The notes under the pieces: model-generated | The model's database searches: none | Told to the model about the DNA's origin: nothing | What the model saw: the letters and a program-made list of their open reading frames with translations, nothing else | Source of the DNA: Aplidium turbinatum | Taxonomy: Eukaryota; Chordata; Ascidiacea; Aplousobranchia; Polyclinidae | Length of the DNA: 64,000 nucleotides | NCBI GenBank assembly: GCA_918807975.1 | Contig: OU964921.1 | Location: forward strand, 25,818,498-25,882,497 | Direction of reading: 5' to 3' | Program-made: the position numbers and the translations under genes | Shown: positions 1-55,434 of the stretch, piece by piece | Position numbering within the stretch: position 1 is the first letter of the stretch | How the letters are laid out: every line of letters starts with the position of its first letter

Positions 1-29
1 GGAAGTCCATTGTTGTGGAGAATTTAATG

Positions 30-1702
30 CACACTTGTACGTTGTATCCTATGTCACACTCATACGGGGGCCCGGGGGGCGGCGCCCCCCGTAAATTTAT
101 GGTTGAGGGGCAACAAAAATGGCTATTACAAGTGGTGTTTTAAAGATAAAATACTTCGCGAGAGATTTAGATCATTTATTTTAAACGGACTTAAAGAATG
201 CCGAAAACGAAAAACAGCCTGCGTTGCTGTTGCCCGCAAACAGCAGCTGATCGCATGGCTTTCTCTGGAACGTGAAGTACTACTGAGATGCGCACGGCAC
301 GCACGCTCACAGTCACACACTGCTTACCTTCCCGCGCGTGAGACGCAACTTCAAAGTCAAAACGCGTGGTAGCGAAAAAGCGAATGCGAGGTTGAATAAT
401 TATTCTAATTTCACGAGTTATCCAAACGTCCGTTAGATTTTTTGTGACTTCAAACATGAAATCGATTTTAGCAAACTTTATCGAGTTGAAACTACGACAC
501 ACCGAACAATTACGTGAATACAGCCTGGAAATCATACCGTATGGAAATTTAAAAGTAGATGATAGAGTAAGTTACGCTGCTAGAATAGTCACGTAACTAT
601 TCACTGCAATATTACGTAACCAGCTAAATTAGACGCGCTATTTTCAACAAGGTCTTCCCGCTGTGAGATCATGATTCAACAGAACGCCTTGTTTTGTTCG
701 CAATGTGTGAGAATTAAATCGAAAACCGATTAAAGAAAAGGTGTTTAATGGTCTTGGTCGCAGATATTGCTTGCATTAACGACGTCTCTTACCGCTATTA
801 TCACCTAGCCAACCTGACATCATTGTTTTATGCGACCGCTAAGGTTTGACATCGACTTCAACGATCATGGAATGTTACGTACCGGTAATAAAAACGATTA
901 TATCTTACACGCAAAAATAAAAAAATTGATCTCTTAAAACAGCTCTTTCTGCTGCTTTGTCTAGTGAGCTTTGCATATTGCTCAACAAGTGCATAAAGTT
1001 TAGAATTGACAAGAAATCATTAAATTTGAAAATTAAGTTTGAATCACTGCAAATAAACGTATTCAAAACTTTTAATTCGACCGACGCTATTTCACACTCC
1101 GTAATCTACGTCGGCAATGATTTTGCCGCAGCAAAAATGCGTTAATTTTGAAAACTGCTGAGCTGGGGACAACAGCTTGTCCCGTGTGTAGGTTGAACCT
1201 GTCTTTTTGAGGTGAAAATTACTTGCGAAAATCTCGACCTATACTCGAGTATATACGGTATTCGATAAAAGACTATAAAGACTTTCGATAAAAAACAGAA
1301 GAGAAAACACTTCGCCGTTGGTAACGCTTTGAAGGTAAGTAATTAGCAAAACGAGCGAAACGAGGTTAATGAAACTGATAGCGGGTTTCCACTCTGCTTG
1401 AGATCATGATTTTTTGCGTTTTATTTCGATAACTTCACTGTCTTGATCGTTGTTATTCACTCGCACGAAAAGGAAATGAATACGACTAGGCGGACTGCAT
1501 GTGTAAAACTAATCGTTTCAAACAGCGGTTCTAATAAGTTCGGTTTGCGACCTAGGTGTCAATGTAAACAAGACAGTAAGCTTAATCAAAGACTATTTCG
1601 ATTGAGTAAAATAGCGTTATGGCTATGACGTCATCACCTTTCTCGCCCCCAAGGTTTTTTTGAAAAGTCGGCGCCTATGGCCACACTTGTACGTTGTACC
1701 CT
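30..1702. repeat. Region bounded by a 21-bp direct repeat
   Basis: A 21-nt direct repeat containing cacacttgtacgttgta occurs at 30-50 and 1682-1702 with one mismatch. The length fits a target-site duplication of a retroposed segment of about 1.63 kb, but no coding block or tail was recognised between the copies. The interval starts with a very GC-rich stretch (64-100) and includes dispersed repeat copy A. Confidence 0.4.
806..1250 (+). repeat. Dispersed repeat of unknown family, copy A
   Basis: About 445 bp that recurs in inverted orientation at 40425-40849, with long identical runs such as aacctgacatcattgtttta and taaagtttagaattgacaa. Similarity ends abruptly on both sides, so it is a repeat unit and not a chance match. 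No protein was recognised. Confidence 0.75.
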
Positions 1703-2186
1703 CGTTAGCACATAAGGTTTGTTGCTCTCCATAACTTGTTATCCTTGTAGTTACTGGAAAGCGTTTCGCTTCTGCAAAACTGGGAACAAAACATCAAAAA
1801 TATGAAAAAAAAAACAAATTTTTGCAATTAACTTTTTTCCGTTGCAGATAGGGTAGTAAAAAGTATTATGCGCAGATAGGATTTCCGCACAAGTTGAAAC
1901 CTTACACGTCTTTGTATCTCCTTTCGCTACCGAAATATCACATACTTTCTGCAAAATTTTCCACACTTCAATTTTTACAACTTTGAAGGGGCTGCGCAGT
2001 GCGCATCCTTTAAAAGTCGTCCGATCGAAAAAATATTTTGGATCGGCTGTATGTAACCGACATCCGATCTGATTGTACCTCCAGCATTTCTGATTTCAAA
2101 AATTGTGAAAAAATGACACCCTAATACAGTCAATAAATGTCAATCTCAGAGACTGCGTCATTACGCCACAGTCATCGCTAACTTAC
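1703..2186. other. Tract left of phosphorylase exon 18
   Basis: No gene, RNA or element boundary is visible. It was checked on the minus strand for the missing C-terminal phosphorylase exon; none is present. Confidence 0.6.
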
Positions 2187-44657
<42,471 letters not shown>

Positions 44658-44900
44658 CAGGTGTTCGTTCTTTTCAAGAGCCAAATCGTTTATTTGATTA
44701 TTATTGCAATTTAAGCAATCAATAAGCTGCCCTATCAAAATGTCAAATTCTGTCAATACTTGATTAGGGGGGATTTAGACCAAAAGGTTTAGTCTAACTC
44801 CCTCAAAATGTAGAAACACATGTAAATAATTCTACTTTAGCTCTTAAAAATAATGTTTACCGGTATATAATGTACATACCTCTTTGAACACGGTGTCACA

Positions 44901-44953
44901 AATTACCCAAAATACCATAAGTCATGCCGATTCGACATGACTTATGGGTAATT
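44901..44953. promoter_or_regulatory. Palindrome upstream of the phosphorylase start
   Basis: aattaccc / gggtaatt and ccataagtcatg / catgacttatg form nested arms around a short centre, about 245-295 bp upstream of the start codon. It could be a cruciform, a pair of facing binding sites (gtcat / atgac half sites) or a short MITE. Function is inference only; no TATA box or start-site motif was secure. Confidence 0.35.
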
Positions 44954-45015
44954 CAACCGAACTTATATATAGATAATTCGGCCGGACTTATAGATGATTT
45001 GGTGAACTTATAGGT

Positions 45016-46769
45016 AGTTTGATGCGACATTTACCATACAATTCAATACTGTTAATTTCAAATCATACAGTACCCTTTCGATCATGATTGTCAATTGAGC
45101 TACTTTACTCTGGTCATGTGCAGTTATTCTCATAGCTACTAACATTATCTCGTTATTGCCTGTGACAGCACAGACACTTCAGGTATTTATTCTATCTTTT
45201 TACATTGTTTCATGCAGGCTTCTCTCCGGAGCAGCTTTTTTCACTCTATTGAGATCATTATCAATCCACTTTGTTCTTCTTCCAGGTCTACCTTTGCCAC
45301 AAACCACTTCTTTGATAGTAGCCAAAACCAAACTATCTCCCCTTCTTTTTCCAATGGCCACATTAGACAAGCTGTAGCCTATAAATAATAATGTCTACTG
45401 CCAAGACAACCAAATAGCATTTCAAGCATGCAAATTCAAACAGAGATTTGCAACCTAATATAGAGAAGGAAGAGCAGTAATATATTTATTTATCATTTTA
45501 AAAAATCGCAATAAATTTTTGACCGATTGGCTTGATTTAAACCAAACATACCGTCCTGATCTCTAATAGCGTATCTTCGAATTAAATTTTAAAAAATAAT
45601 CAAAATTTTTTTTTATGTCATTGTGTTTTGGTTAAATCAAGAATCAATATTTTGGGAACTTAAAAACTCGGAATTGAATTCGAATTACCAAATAGTAACA
45701 ACGTGCACCTTTGTTTTTATGTTGTAGGCCTAAATTACATACCATCTCTGAACAGCTTTTTTTTAAATAACTTTGGAATGGTGCCAAATTGCTCTTTTAT
45801 TGACAAACGTTGCCGAGCCGACTCCTGGTTTGGTTCTAAGGTGCAAATTTTTGTTTTTTGTTAAGGCTTTTTTCTGCAAAACTTCTTGGGTTTTTTCTAC
45901 TCCAGCTTTAAATCAAAAGCAAAGATTCTTCTTTTGGTTAGGCATACCATATTGTCATAGCCCAGAAAGAGGACAAGTTTCGTCAGCAAGTAGGCTAAAA
46001 TGCAAGTAGAGTTTTATGTTGAAGAATTTTTTACGTCTTTTTGGATAAAATTATATCAACTGATTATACATATATAGGCCCATGCAGCAAAAGTTGCAGT
46101 TCACAAACTAAACAAGTTTACTTGTCAGGTGCAGCCAATAAATAGTTTGAGGCGGCAACGGACTTAATCAAAGTCTGTCTATGTTTATTGTTCACGATTT
46201 TTCCAACTGCAAAAGCGAGTAAGGTCACCGTCTTCAAATTTTTATAGGCTGTAATTTTTATGTAGGCTACGTAGTCTCAGTGACAAATTGTTATTTGAAG
46301 TGTTAATCTTTGACTTGATAGCAAGATATACGCTGAAGTTTTTCAATGCCATTAGAAATGATACTGAAAGATCCATATTTGACATAGGATTTAAAACAAC
46401 CTTGTGTTTTTGCCATAGCGTGGTTGCTGGTTATCTGCAGTCTGTTGCCTACAAAGTAGAGTTGAGCATGGAGTGGAGCCGGAATTTGCCCGATTTTCAG
46501 AAAATGGAGTGGATTCGGAGTTTCATTTTTCACAAAAGTTTCGGGGTAAAGAGGATTCGGCGTTTGGTTCAAGAACTTTGCATTTTAGTTAAATCAAATG
46601 TCCCGCAGTAGGCTATAGTTTTGTTTGTAGAGAAAAAAAACTGTCCCACGATTTTCGACCCAGCCGTGAATCCGGTGTCCGGTGATGCTTATAGGTTGTA
46701 GCCTAAATCATCATCACCATCAATCGCCATCTCTGCTCGCAGCAGATTGCGTATCAACATGCGTTATAT
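45016..46769. other. Upstream tract without genes
   Basis: Nothing supports a gene. 46332-46403 repeats 12340-12415 (gtttttcaat, gatccatatttgacatagga). 46715-46755 resembles 43405-43450 (gcagcagattgcg). The rest is AT-rich and unassigned. Confidence 0.45.
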
Positions 46770-47529
46770 CAAAGGTGGGCAAACTACGGTCCGCGGGCTG
46801 CATGCGGCCGGCGAAAGCCTGAAGCAGTTATATAAAAAAATAAAAATAAAGTTGCTTGAAAATTTTAATTATTACAATGACTTTATTAAACTTTTTATCC
46901 ATATATTTCATGTTGATAAAGATAAATTATAGTCTTTTTATTGTATTGTAGTGGTTTGTTCCCCTTTAGTGGTGTGCAGCTTTAGCAATATATATCGTGT
47001 CATTTGTGTACTCAGCCATCTTGCATGGCTTTAGTGTCAAAACAGCCGATTACGTCACAATGGAAATTTCTGACTTCGGCCTGTCGCATCGCGAGAGTCT
47101 CGAGACCAGGGTTACCAGATTGGCCTTTTTAAGGCCAAATTTCTCGAATTTGGCTTTTTTTAAAGCCGTTTGGCCTTAGAAATTATACGTTTGGCCTTTT
47201 TCTAGATTTGGCCTTAAATTTGGCCTTTTTTAAATTTAATCTTTAAAATGCATAATAATAATTTATTTGCATCAGACAAAGCTGTCCATATCCAAAACAA
47301 AACAACAAAATAATACACAAACTGCAAATGCACAAATAACGAAAAACAACAACGAAATAACATCAAAAAATAACAAAATAATACACAAACTGCAAATGCA
47401 CAAAATCTCAATAAATAGGCTATCTACTGTTACAAGTTTACAGACAATGGTACGGTAGCGTTACAAGTTAGAAGAACTGAAAGTATTGAGAACGATAAAA
47501 ACAATCAGATGACATGGCAGCCATCAAAA

Positions 47530-48225
47530 CTAGTTAATAGCATACATAGAATTATTATAATGAAGACGGTAGTTTGATATACGATGGCAATCAGACCTCA
47601 TCAGGGAGGCAACAATAGAGTTAGACGATACTTCGCATCTTCCAACAAAAGAAAAAACATATTTACGAAGTAATGCATCAAATGTTATGATGTTACACAA
47701 GACTTGATGTTCACGTACGCTATAGTGTTTAGGCAAATTATGTATAATTCTAAACGCATTATTGAAGGCAACACGCAGACGATTAATGTCACGTTGATGA
47801 TAATTTTCCCACAGATGACATGCATACATTGGAGTACAATAAGAACGGAATAGAACATTTTTAATATCACTGGAGCACTTATAAAATTTTGATTTTAATT
47901 TGTTGGCAGAACAGTAGATTGATCGCACTTGTCGATTTATATCCTTGTCGTCACACATTGCCGTGTCAAGAAAAACACCCAAATATTTGACACTGTCTAC
48001 GAATTTGATCTCACTTCCATTGAGCCGTACAATTGGATTCATATTTAACTTTAAGTGTTTTGTTTGGAAGTACATAGCAAATGACTTTTTGCAGTTAAAA
48101 ATGACATCGTTAGAAAGCGCATAATCTTCACACACATTCAAGATACTCTGCAGACCATGAACACTTGGAGAAATACAACAAATATCATCAGCAAACATGA
48201 GATGATTAACATGCATAATAATCAA
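47530..48225 (-). pseudogene. LINE reverse transcriptase fragment (231 codons)
   Basis: VNHLMFADDICCISPSVHGL at the N-terminus contains FADD, the catalytic motif of non-LTR reverse transcriptase. SVKYLGVFLDTAM and FRSYCTPMYACHLWENYHQR are thumb and C-terminal motifs of CR1/L2/Jockey-type LINEs. The fingers domain and endonuclease are missing: a stop lies just upstream, and the first codon shown is TTG. A duplicated stretch with aatacacaaactgcaaatgc at 47312 and 47380 lies in the 3' flank. Confidence 0.82.
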
Positions 48226-48869
48226 TATTTCTCGTATATCGTAACTTTACCAGATGAAAACCGTATTCACCATTGTTTAATACATGTTCTATACTTGTTA
48301 AATACTTGTAATGTGATGCCGAGTCAGACTGCGCTCCCCTCTAAGCCAGCCAGTGGTGCCAGATGTCACCACTGTAGCGGATTAAAACTCATCTGCTACA
48401 GTCCTTTTATTATACTGTATATATATACTTGCTACTTTCAGAATTATTTTTGCTATAATTTATTAAAATCCGCTACAAGTCATAAGATATCGATAAATAT
48501 GAATGCTATAGACATTATTTTGGAATTATAATGTTAACGCTCAAAAGTAGGTAGCGTATACAGAAATGTAACGACTAACGTGTTCACTTTTCAGTTCAAT
48601 TTATTTTTGTTTTGTTGGCGAAAAAGAAAGAAAAAAAACAAAAATATACAAAAACACAATAAACACAAATAATTCGCACAACAAGGATGGCAGCGAAAGA
48701 CCAAAAGGTCACTAAAGTCAGCTGCATTTTCGATCGATCGGTAGTCCAACACAACCGTTGGCTTGCCAGCAGAACATGCTTTCAGAAATTCAGTTGTTGA
48801 GCAATACAAGTGATTCGTGGTTGTGCAATTGAGTGCGTTTCAAATTACCATTATTGTGATGCTTTGTGA

Positions 48870-50272
48870 CAGGCCCGCAACCAGCAACTATTTTCGGGGG
48901 AGGCATTTAATTTTTATCAAAGAACCAGCATTAAAATGATGCATTGTGACATTTTTATGTTAATGTCCACGCCCATTGATAAGGGACAAGAGAGTGTGGC
49001 ACTACCATGTTACGGTTCAGTGGTCATAACTTATGTCAATCACGTTTTTGTTTAGTACAGCATTAAAGGAAACTAGCCTTTGTAACCTTTTCTCATTTAG
49101 CTATGACTACCCAAGGAAGAAAATTACGATAATACAAATATTTACAAATGCCTAAGCCCAACTGAGTAGCTTATTCACCACGCTGTCGTAGCTGCTTTTG
49201 ATCTCGAATTATTTAGTTGTTTTCAAACGCTTTTTATGGTGATGATGGATGCTGACATTATGTATAGCCTACGCTAACGAAACAGATTATGAGGATGCCA
49301 GCCTAATTTATCGAACAAAATTGTTAGCATGGCTTCCAACCAGCGTAGCCTACTTTCGGTTTCGATAGTCTACACTCTACAGAAGGGTTTCCCAAACTTT
49401 TTTGGGCCACGGACCACTATTTGTGAATCTGTTTATTCGCGGACCCCCAATTCCAATACAATGGTAAAAATGAATAAAACCGAATTTTGTTTATTTAAAA
49501 AACTGACAACATCAATGGGATGGATGGGATTGCTTCTTATTGCATAAGTCATCAATTCTGGGAGTTATTTGTGAAAGGCAAACTCTTAAGTCAGGGTCCA
49601 CTGAAAGTCTGAACCTGTATATTGTCTTCATGTTGGTAAGAGCTGAAAATGCTGTCTCACACATGTAGGTCGTGGCAAAAGGCAATACAATTTTAGTTTC
49701 CTTTTGCGATAGCAATGGATATTCCTCCACAACACTCAACCAGAAAGATGCAATAGCTGTTTCTGTTTGATTGAAACTAAGCATTAAAGTTCGATCAGAT
49801 GATAATTCGGCTAATTCTTCTTCTTCGCGTCCTGACAGATCAGTCTTTGTAACAACAAAAGGGTTTAAAATCCAGTCGAAATTCTCATATGTCTCTTTTA
49901 AAAATTACTTCTTGAAATGTGCAGAAAGCAATTCCAAATGTTGTGTAACGTCAGAGAAAATCAACTCTGTATTAATTAAGAACTGCGGCAATTATCTTTG
50001 ACTGGGTCGGCTACGTACTGTACAACGCATATGTGTGACTTTTTAATTTCTTGTCATATCGCCACGGACCACTTGTGCAGTCGTCGCGGACCACCAATGG
50101 TCCGCGGAACACAGTTTGGGAAACCCTGCTCTACAGTATGGCTGTACGACTGTACGTGTACGACGCACGTCTATTCATAATACATTTCATACTGCATAGA
50201 ACACTTAAAAATTTTTCAAAAAATTTCGGGGGGGGCAAATGCCCCCAATGCCCCCCCCTGGTTGCGGGCTTG
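48870..50272. mobile_element. hAT element, third level of stack
   Basis: caggcccgcaaccag and ctggttgcgggcttg are inverted ends. ctttgtga is duplicated exactly at 48862-48869 and 50273-50280. It contains the hAT at 49383-50128. Confidence 0.92.
49383..50128 (-). mobile_element. hAT element with transposase tail, fourth level
   Basis: aagggtttcccaaact and agtttgggaaaccctg are inverted ends with ctctacag duplicated exactly at 49375-49382 and 50129-50136. Minus-strand 49512-49784 encodes FWLSVVEEYPLLSQKE, LPFATTYMCETAFSALTNMK and DLRVCLSQITPRIDDLC, the C-terminal dimerisation region of ZBED5/SCAND3-type hAT transposases. The N-terminal part is deleted, so the copy is non-autonomous. Confidence 0.93.
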
Positions 50273-50402
50273 CTTTGTGATGTTATAAATAAATTTGTGA
50301 TGAGAAATAAATTATTGATCATAGACTTGTTACAAAAGAAGCTCTTTTTAATAATTACTGTAATAATGTTCACTTAAATGATATAGCCTACATAGGCTAC
50401 AT

Positions 50403-51166
50403 CAGGAGTGTGCAACCTTTATTACAGGAGGGCCAGATTTTAATAACTGGATGAAACTGCGGACCGCACGTTTATTTAACATAATTATGATTTCTAGTAG
50501 CCTAGTTGCAGGAACAAAAAAGTAGTTTTTTTGTTATTCATGTTATTCTTATGGTATTATTAGGGTTTCCTTGCAGAAATAATAAGTTAAGATGCATAAA
50601 TTTCTGAAGAAAACTGCTATTCAAATTTATTGTCACATTCTTGAAGATCAATAAGTTCGAGTTGGATATCAGCTGGTGCTTTGTCAATGTCTGTGTCGAA
50701 TGGCGAATAGAATATACCAAACAAATATTCATGAGATTTGAAGTCCTTGAAAGGAGCCAAAAGTTCATACAACAATTTTTTTAATTTAGTTTTCTTCTCA
50801 GGATGCATTCCATAGTCTCTCAAAGTTGAAAAGTGAAAAAAGTTCCCTATCTGTATGTGACCTTTCCAAAGTCGTAATTTGTTCATCAAGCCTTTTATGT
50901 GACCATACATTTTTACGTTCCAAATAATTAAACACAATGGAATAGCGGTGGCCGGTGGGAGATTTCCAAACTGGTTAACAGAAGATGCGAAATCTATAAT
51001 AATCTAGGCTACTCCACAATGAATTGTTCACACGTACCAGACTAAACTAAATTATAAACACGTTTCGCGGGCTGCACACAATTCAAAATTGGCACATCTT
51101 TGCGGGCCGCACAATTTTTCTTCGCGGGCCTCATTTGGCCCGCGGGCCGCACGTTGCACACCCCTG
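50403..51166 (-). mobile_element. hAT element, GTF2IRD2/Charlie8-like (764 bp)
   Basis: caggagtgtgcaaccttt and acgttgcacacccctg are inverted ends. ggctacat is duplicated exactly at 50395-50402 and 51167-51174. Minus-strand 50617-50937 encodes NKLRLWKGHIQ, GNFFHFSTL and FYSPFDTDIDKAPADIQLEL then IDLQ, the middle part of hAT transposases related to the GTF2IRD2 tail. The rest of the gene is missing. Confidence 0.9.
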
Positions 51167-52137
51167 GGCTACATCATTCATTCAGTTATTTTTAGTCATT
51201 AACGCGTCCGGGACGAAAAAGATACTGACTAAGTATAGTAACTACAATAGTCGATATAGGCCTACCAGGACGTTAATGAACGGGAAATGGTGGCAAAACC
51301 TTGAAAGGTTTAAAACGTGCCTGAATAGTAAATCATGTAGTAGCCTGTATGTCTGTAGTTAGCACGGCCACAAAACCCAAAAAACAAACAGAAGCACACA
51401 TGTAGCAATAAATGATAGCCTAATGAAAAGTGTTGTGGTTCGCATTTGCCAGTTCCAATATTGATGTGGACAGTGATGGGCATTATCGGCGATAATTATC
51501 GGCGATAAATTTTTATCGCTTATCGTTATCGCTCAATTATTTTTTCAGTTATCGTTTATCGTTATCGCCAAAGGCAATATTTGATTATCGCCGATAATTA
51601 ATCGCCGATAAATTTTATTTCGTATCAACACACAAGTGGAAAGATCATAAAAAGTAATATTTTTACTAGCCACTTAGTTAATGAAACTAAAATTAAAACC
51701 AGTTCTTCTTCAGTGCCTGAAGTGTGTGTGCACAGGTCGTTGTCAGGGGAGGGGGCATGCCCCCCTGCAGCGGCGGCCCTGACAACACAATAATTTTTAG
51801 AGTTGCAAATTGCAATGCAATGAAATGCATGCAACAAGTCTCTTGTTGTTTTGCTGCAATGGGCAATCGCGAGTGAACTTTACAATTAAAATGTAAGCGC
51901 ACAGGTGGTACAACTTCCTTTGAAGCAAAGCGAAAGAAATTGGCAAGTGGTTTGTGAAAGTGTCGCAATACGAGGCTGCTTTTACATCGGAAACATGGTC
52001 TTTCGCGCCACCTCACGATCAACTATTTTATTCTTGTGTTTTCTTTTTTCGTTGGAAGTGTTAGTTTTTAGTAATTGTCGTAAAAAAGTAAAATCTCTTT
52101 TGTCAAAACATGAAACTTACTGTTTTAAGCGCATTAA

Positions 52138-53076
52138 GGCTACGTTTACATGATAGGCGAAATGAAAATGACCGAAATGAAATCTCAAAGCGGCGTGAAA
52201 AAGGTTTTGTTTACATGCCATATCATTGCGGCTGCTTTTGGTTTCGGGCGAAAGGAATACAGCCTCTACGCATGAGTGATTTTCACGCCTGTAACTAGGC
52301 TACTGAGTACGCTGAAAATAAAGTTGGTTCTCCTACCCAAAAAAACATAGATTCTACAATAAAACATGCAATTCCAAAGGGTACATTAACCAGTACTGAA
52401 ACAGCACAAGTGTTTTCAAAATTCTTTTGGGTCAATAGACTGACATCACAAGTTCAGAGCAACTTTACTTGTGTTCTTCAAGAATGGTCTAGCTTAATTT
52501 TAATTATTTGCTCTTTACTAGTGCACTAGTCCAATTCATGTCTTAAATGATTACAGATGACATTGACAATAAGTTTTTGTGCTCAGTCTAAAAAAACAGC
52601 CAACATTCTAGACTAGTCCCAATTGAAAACGTAGGCTATATCATCATGACTTTACAAATATAAAGCTATGCCTATTGCACTGATGTAATGCTCAAGTTCT
52701 CCTTTCCTAATACACTTTGCAGCATATCTGGCTGGTTCTAAAGCACAACCATTATCACTTCAAAAACAAAACTATATTATTTATTTTATGTTCAAGTTCT
52801 TTTAACGTGCTACACTACAAATTACTACACTATCAGTTAACTGACTGTAATCAAACTACTAGGGCTAATCTCATTGCTAGGATCTCATTGCGGCGTGTTT
52901 ACATAGCCGAAACCAGTTGACATCGGTTTCATTTCTGTCAAAACTACCGATGTGAAATCCAGACCGCCATGAATCTCACTTCGGTCGCCGCGTGTAAACA
53001 GATTACGCGTCCGCCAAACGAACCGAAATGGAAATCTTTCATTTCGGGCGCAATGAAACGTCATGTAAACGTAGCC
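52138..53076. mobile_element. Harbinger-type MITE (939 bp)
   Basis: ggctacgtttacatga and tcatgtaaacgtagcc are perfect 16-bp inverted ends flanked by taa on both sides (52135-52137, 53077-53079). cgaaatg and catttcg motifs recur inside both arms. Not related at the ends to the 8306-14081 element. No coding sequence. Confidence 0.85.
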
Positions 53077-54186
53077 TAAATCTTTAGATGAGTAGATTAA
53101 CTAAAATTGCAAGAACTTGCCTTGAGACGTGCGGTTACGTCACAAACTCAGTTTAAAAGACAAAACTCACACACAATAACAACACAAGATCGGTTATAGA
53201 TTGTAAGATCGATTTTTTTCTAGCTTGGCGATATAACTTTAATCCAAAAATAATAACCGAATGCATAAGTGCCATTTAACTTCAAAAGTTAACCCATTTG
53301 TGCCGAAAGTGAAAGTACTTAAAAAAAATTTCGGAAAATTTAAATATTGCATAATTATGACCTAAAAAACATATCACAATTATTTTTTTCCTAATTGTGT
53401 TTGTACTTTTTGAAAAAAGCCGTCCTATATATAAGACGATAGGCAAATCCGTTATCAAATTTCGCAAGTTTCTTATGCGTAATGCGCGTTATTACATTTT
53501 ACTTATCGCTCAAAGTGATAATGAGAAATGTCTTGTTCATGATTGTCATTATTGTCATCGAGCATTTTATTGAAATGAAAGTTCAAAAAATATGAAGATG
53601 AAAATTAGCAAAGTAACACAACATCACTGAAACAAGTCATTGCGGAATATGATATTGCTTGAAGCATTTGACATGCAGACCGACATCACATTTTTTGCAT
53701 TTTGTAGTAGTTTTTGCATGACAATAGGCGGATCGAGTTGCGTGGTAAAATTATGCTAAATACAGTATAACCTTTCTCATTTACTGTAGCCTACCTTTGC
53801 GACATAGCCTACCAGTAGTACCTCAATCAAATAATTTTATTCCCACTAACACAGTGCCTACATTGTAATTCTTATCTCAACAACTCAGCGTTCTGCCATT
53901 GTTTTAATGATGGTGTTCACAAAGAAAACAAAAAAATTATCTGAAATTATCAGTAAATTACGATAAAATTATGTTATTGTTCTTAAACAAACATGACTAA
54001 TTTCACAAGCTTGATGGATTTCACAGTATGCACATTTTTACTACCAATAACGCTTAAGGTTACTGATAAATTTTCAAGCATTTTGCGTTTTTGCGAATTT
54101 TTTCAATTATTGCTGACTTTGCTGTAAACACTAAACAGCAGAAAGCAAAATACAAAGTTTGGAATTTTTTATGGTATTTTCATTTG

Positions 54187-54352
54187 ATTTAATTATTTTT
54201 CCTACTGCACGTAAGCGGCAGTGTAACTCAATTGATAAAAGCATCCAATTGGTATCTGAAGGTAAAATTATAAGCAGGGCGGTTACTTCAGTGGTTTGAT
54301 TCTGGATCAAGAGGTTGAAGATTCGATACCCACTGCCGCCATTGCGATTCTA
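54187..54352 (+). repeat. tRNA-like segment, probable SINE head
   Basis: gcggcagtg at 54207-54215 pairs with cactgccgc at the far side, like an acceptor stem. gtaactcaattgataaaagc resembles an A box and gaagattcgatacccac a B box, but the total is too long for a tRNA. It may be two overlapping heads. Nested in the 51471-54630 hAT. Confidence 0.4.
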
Positions 54353-55434
54353 TTTATGCATAACTTACAAAAAGTTTTGTCCCTTTACAGTATATTATGT
54401 TCGATTTTTCGTCATGTTGATGAAAACAGTTCGTGCTGCATGGGATGGGGCAGCGCTAATCAAGAAAAAAAAAATTGTCGTTATCGGACATTATCGGCGA
54501 TAATTTATCGTTTATCGTTATCGCTTAACTTTTTTTTGATTTATCGTTTATCGTTATCGCTTTAGGCATTTTTCGTTTATCGATTATCGTTATCGCTTAA
54601 CTGAAAAATGAGTTATCGCGCCCAACACTGGATGTGGATGAGCAGTCATCATAATAAAAATACAGTAGGATGGAGAAAGAAAACCGGACATAAAAGAAAC
54701 CCATCCTTAGGCAAAAGCCCGTTTCGATGAGGCCCAGGAGAGCAAAGTGTTGAGCTCTTCCCATGGTCAGACTGCACATCACGCAGTAGCCTACTACGAT
54801 TGAGGATTTTAAACGACATGAATTTGACGACATGAACATAAATTATTCAATTATGACGATATGAATTTAGCTTTATTTACTGACGACATTTTAATATTGA
54901 TTGCCTTCATATTTGACTTTCTTATGAAAAGTGTTCAGCTCTGTTCGACATTACAGTAAGACTCTTTCCCGTTGGACCATTCCTTTCAGACCTTGCTAAG
55001 GTATTGCCTTTGTAGCGGACGTCGAGTGGTCTGAACATCCGTGATCCGCCCATACCTAGCTGTAGCTGCTACAGCAACATCCCGGGTACTAGCGTGTAGT
55101 GGGGATGATCTTGAGAACAATACCTTGCTTCTTTTGCGAGTAGGAGTTTATTACAAAGAAATAAATGAACTTCCACGTCGGAACGTTGTAGCCAAATAAT
55201 GCCTTGAATTCAAATAGAACGAGCTAAACTAATTCAGAACATAAAAAACTACACTACAACCATAATTAAACTAATACCGTGACTTCCGAGAAAGGCATGC
55301 CGTGACAAACTGACTGAGAAAATAAGGCACCACACCACTGGCCGACAGAAACCATACTGGAAACTCACAAACTGACTGTGTTTAACGCTGAACGATTGAT
55401 TTAAGGGGCTTATTGCTTCAAGCAATGCAGCATG

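Larger units (their letters stand above)
51471..54630. mobile_element. hAT element with cgataa/ttatcg-rich ends (3.2 kb)
   Basis: cagtgatgggcattatcgg and cgcgcccaacactg are inverted ends with gatgtgga duplicated exactly at 51463-51470 and 54631-54638. Both termini repeat tatcg many times (51480-51615, 54478-54615), typical subterminal transposase sites. No transposase was recognised inside. It contains a Harbinger MITE and a tRNA-like segment. Confidence 0.88.

Noticed and set aside
1-2186. Missing last phosphorylase exon in this stretch
   Set aside because: Minus-strand reading gives nothing like RNIAxSGKFSSDRT in any frame, so the exon is placed outside the window.
47530-48225. Host gene of 231 codons
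   Set aside because: The FADD motif and C-terminal pattern are those of a LINE reverse transcriptase; it has no proper start or upstream exons.
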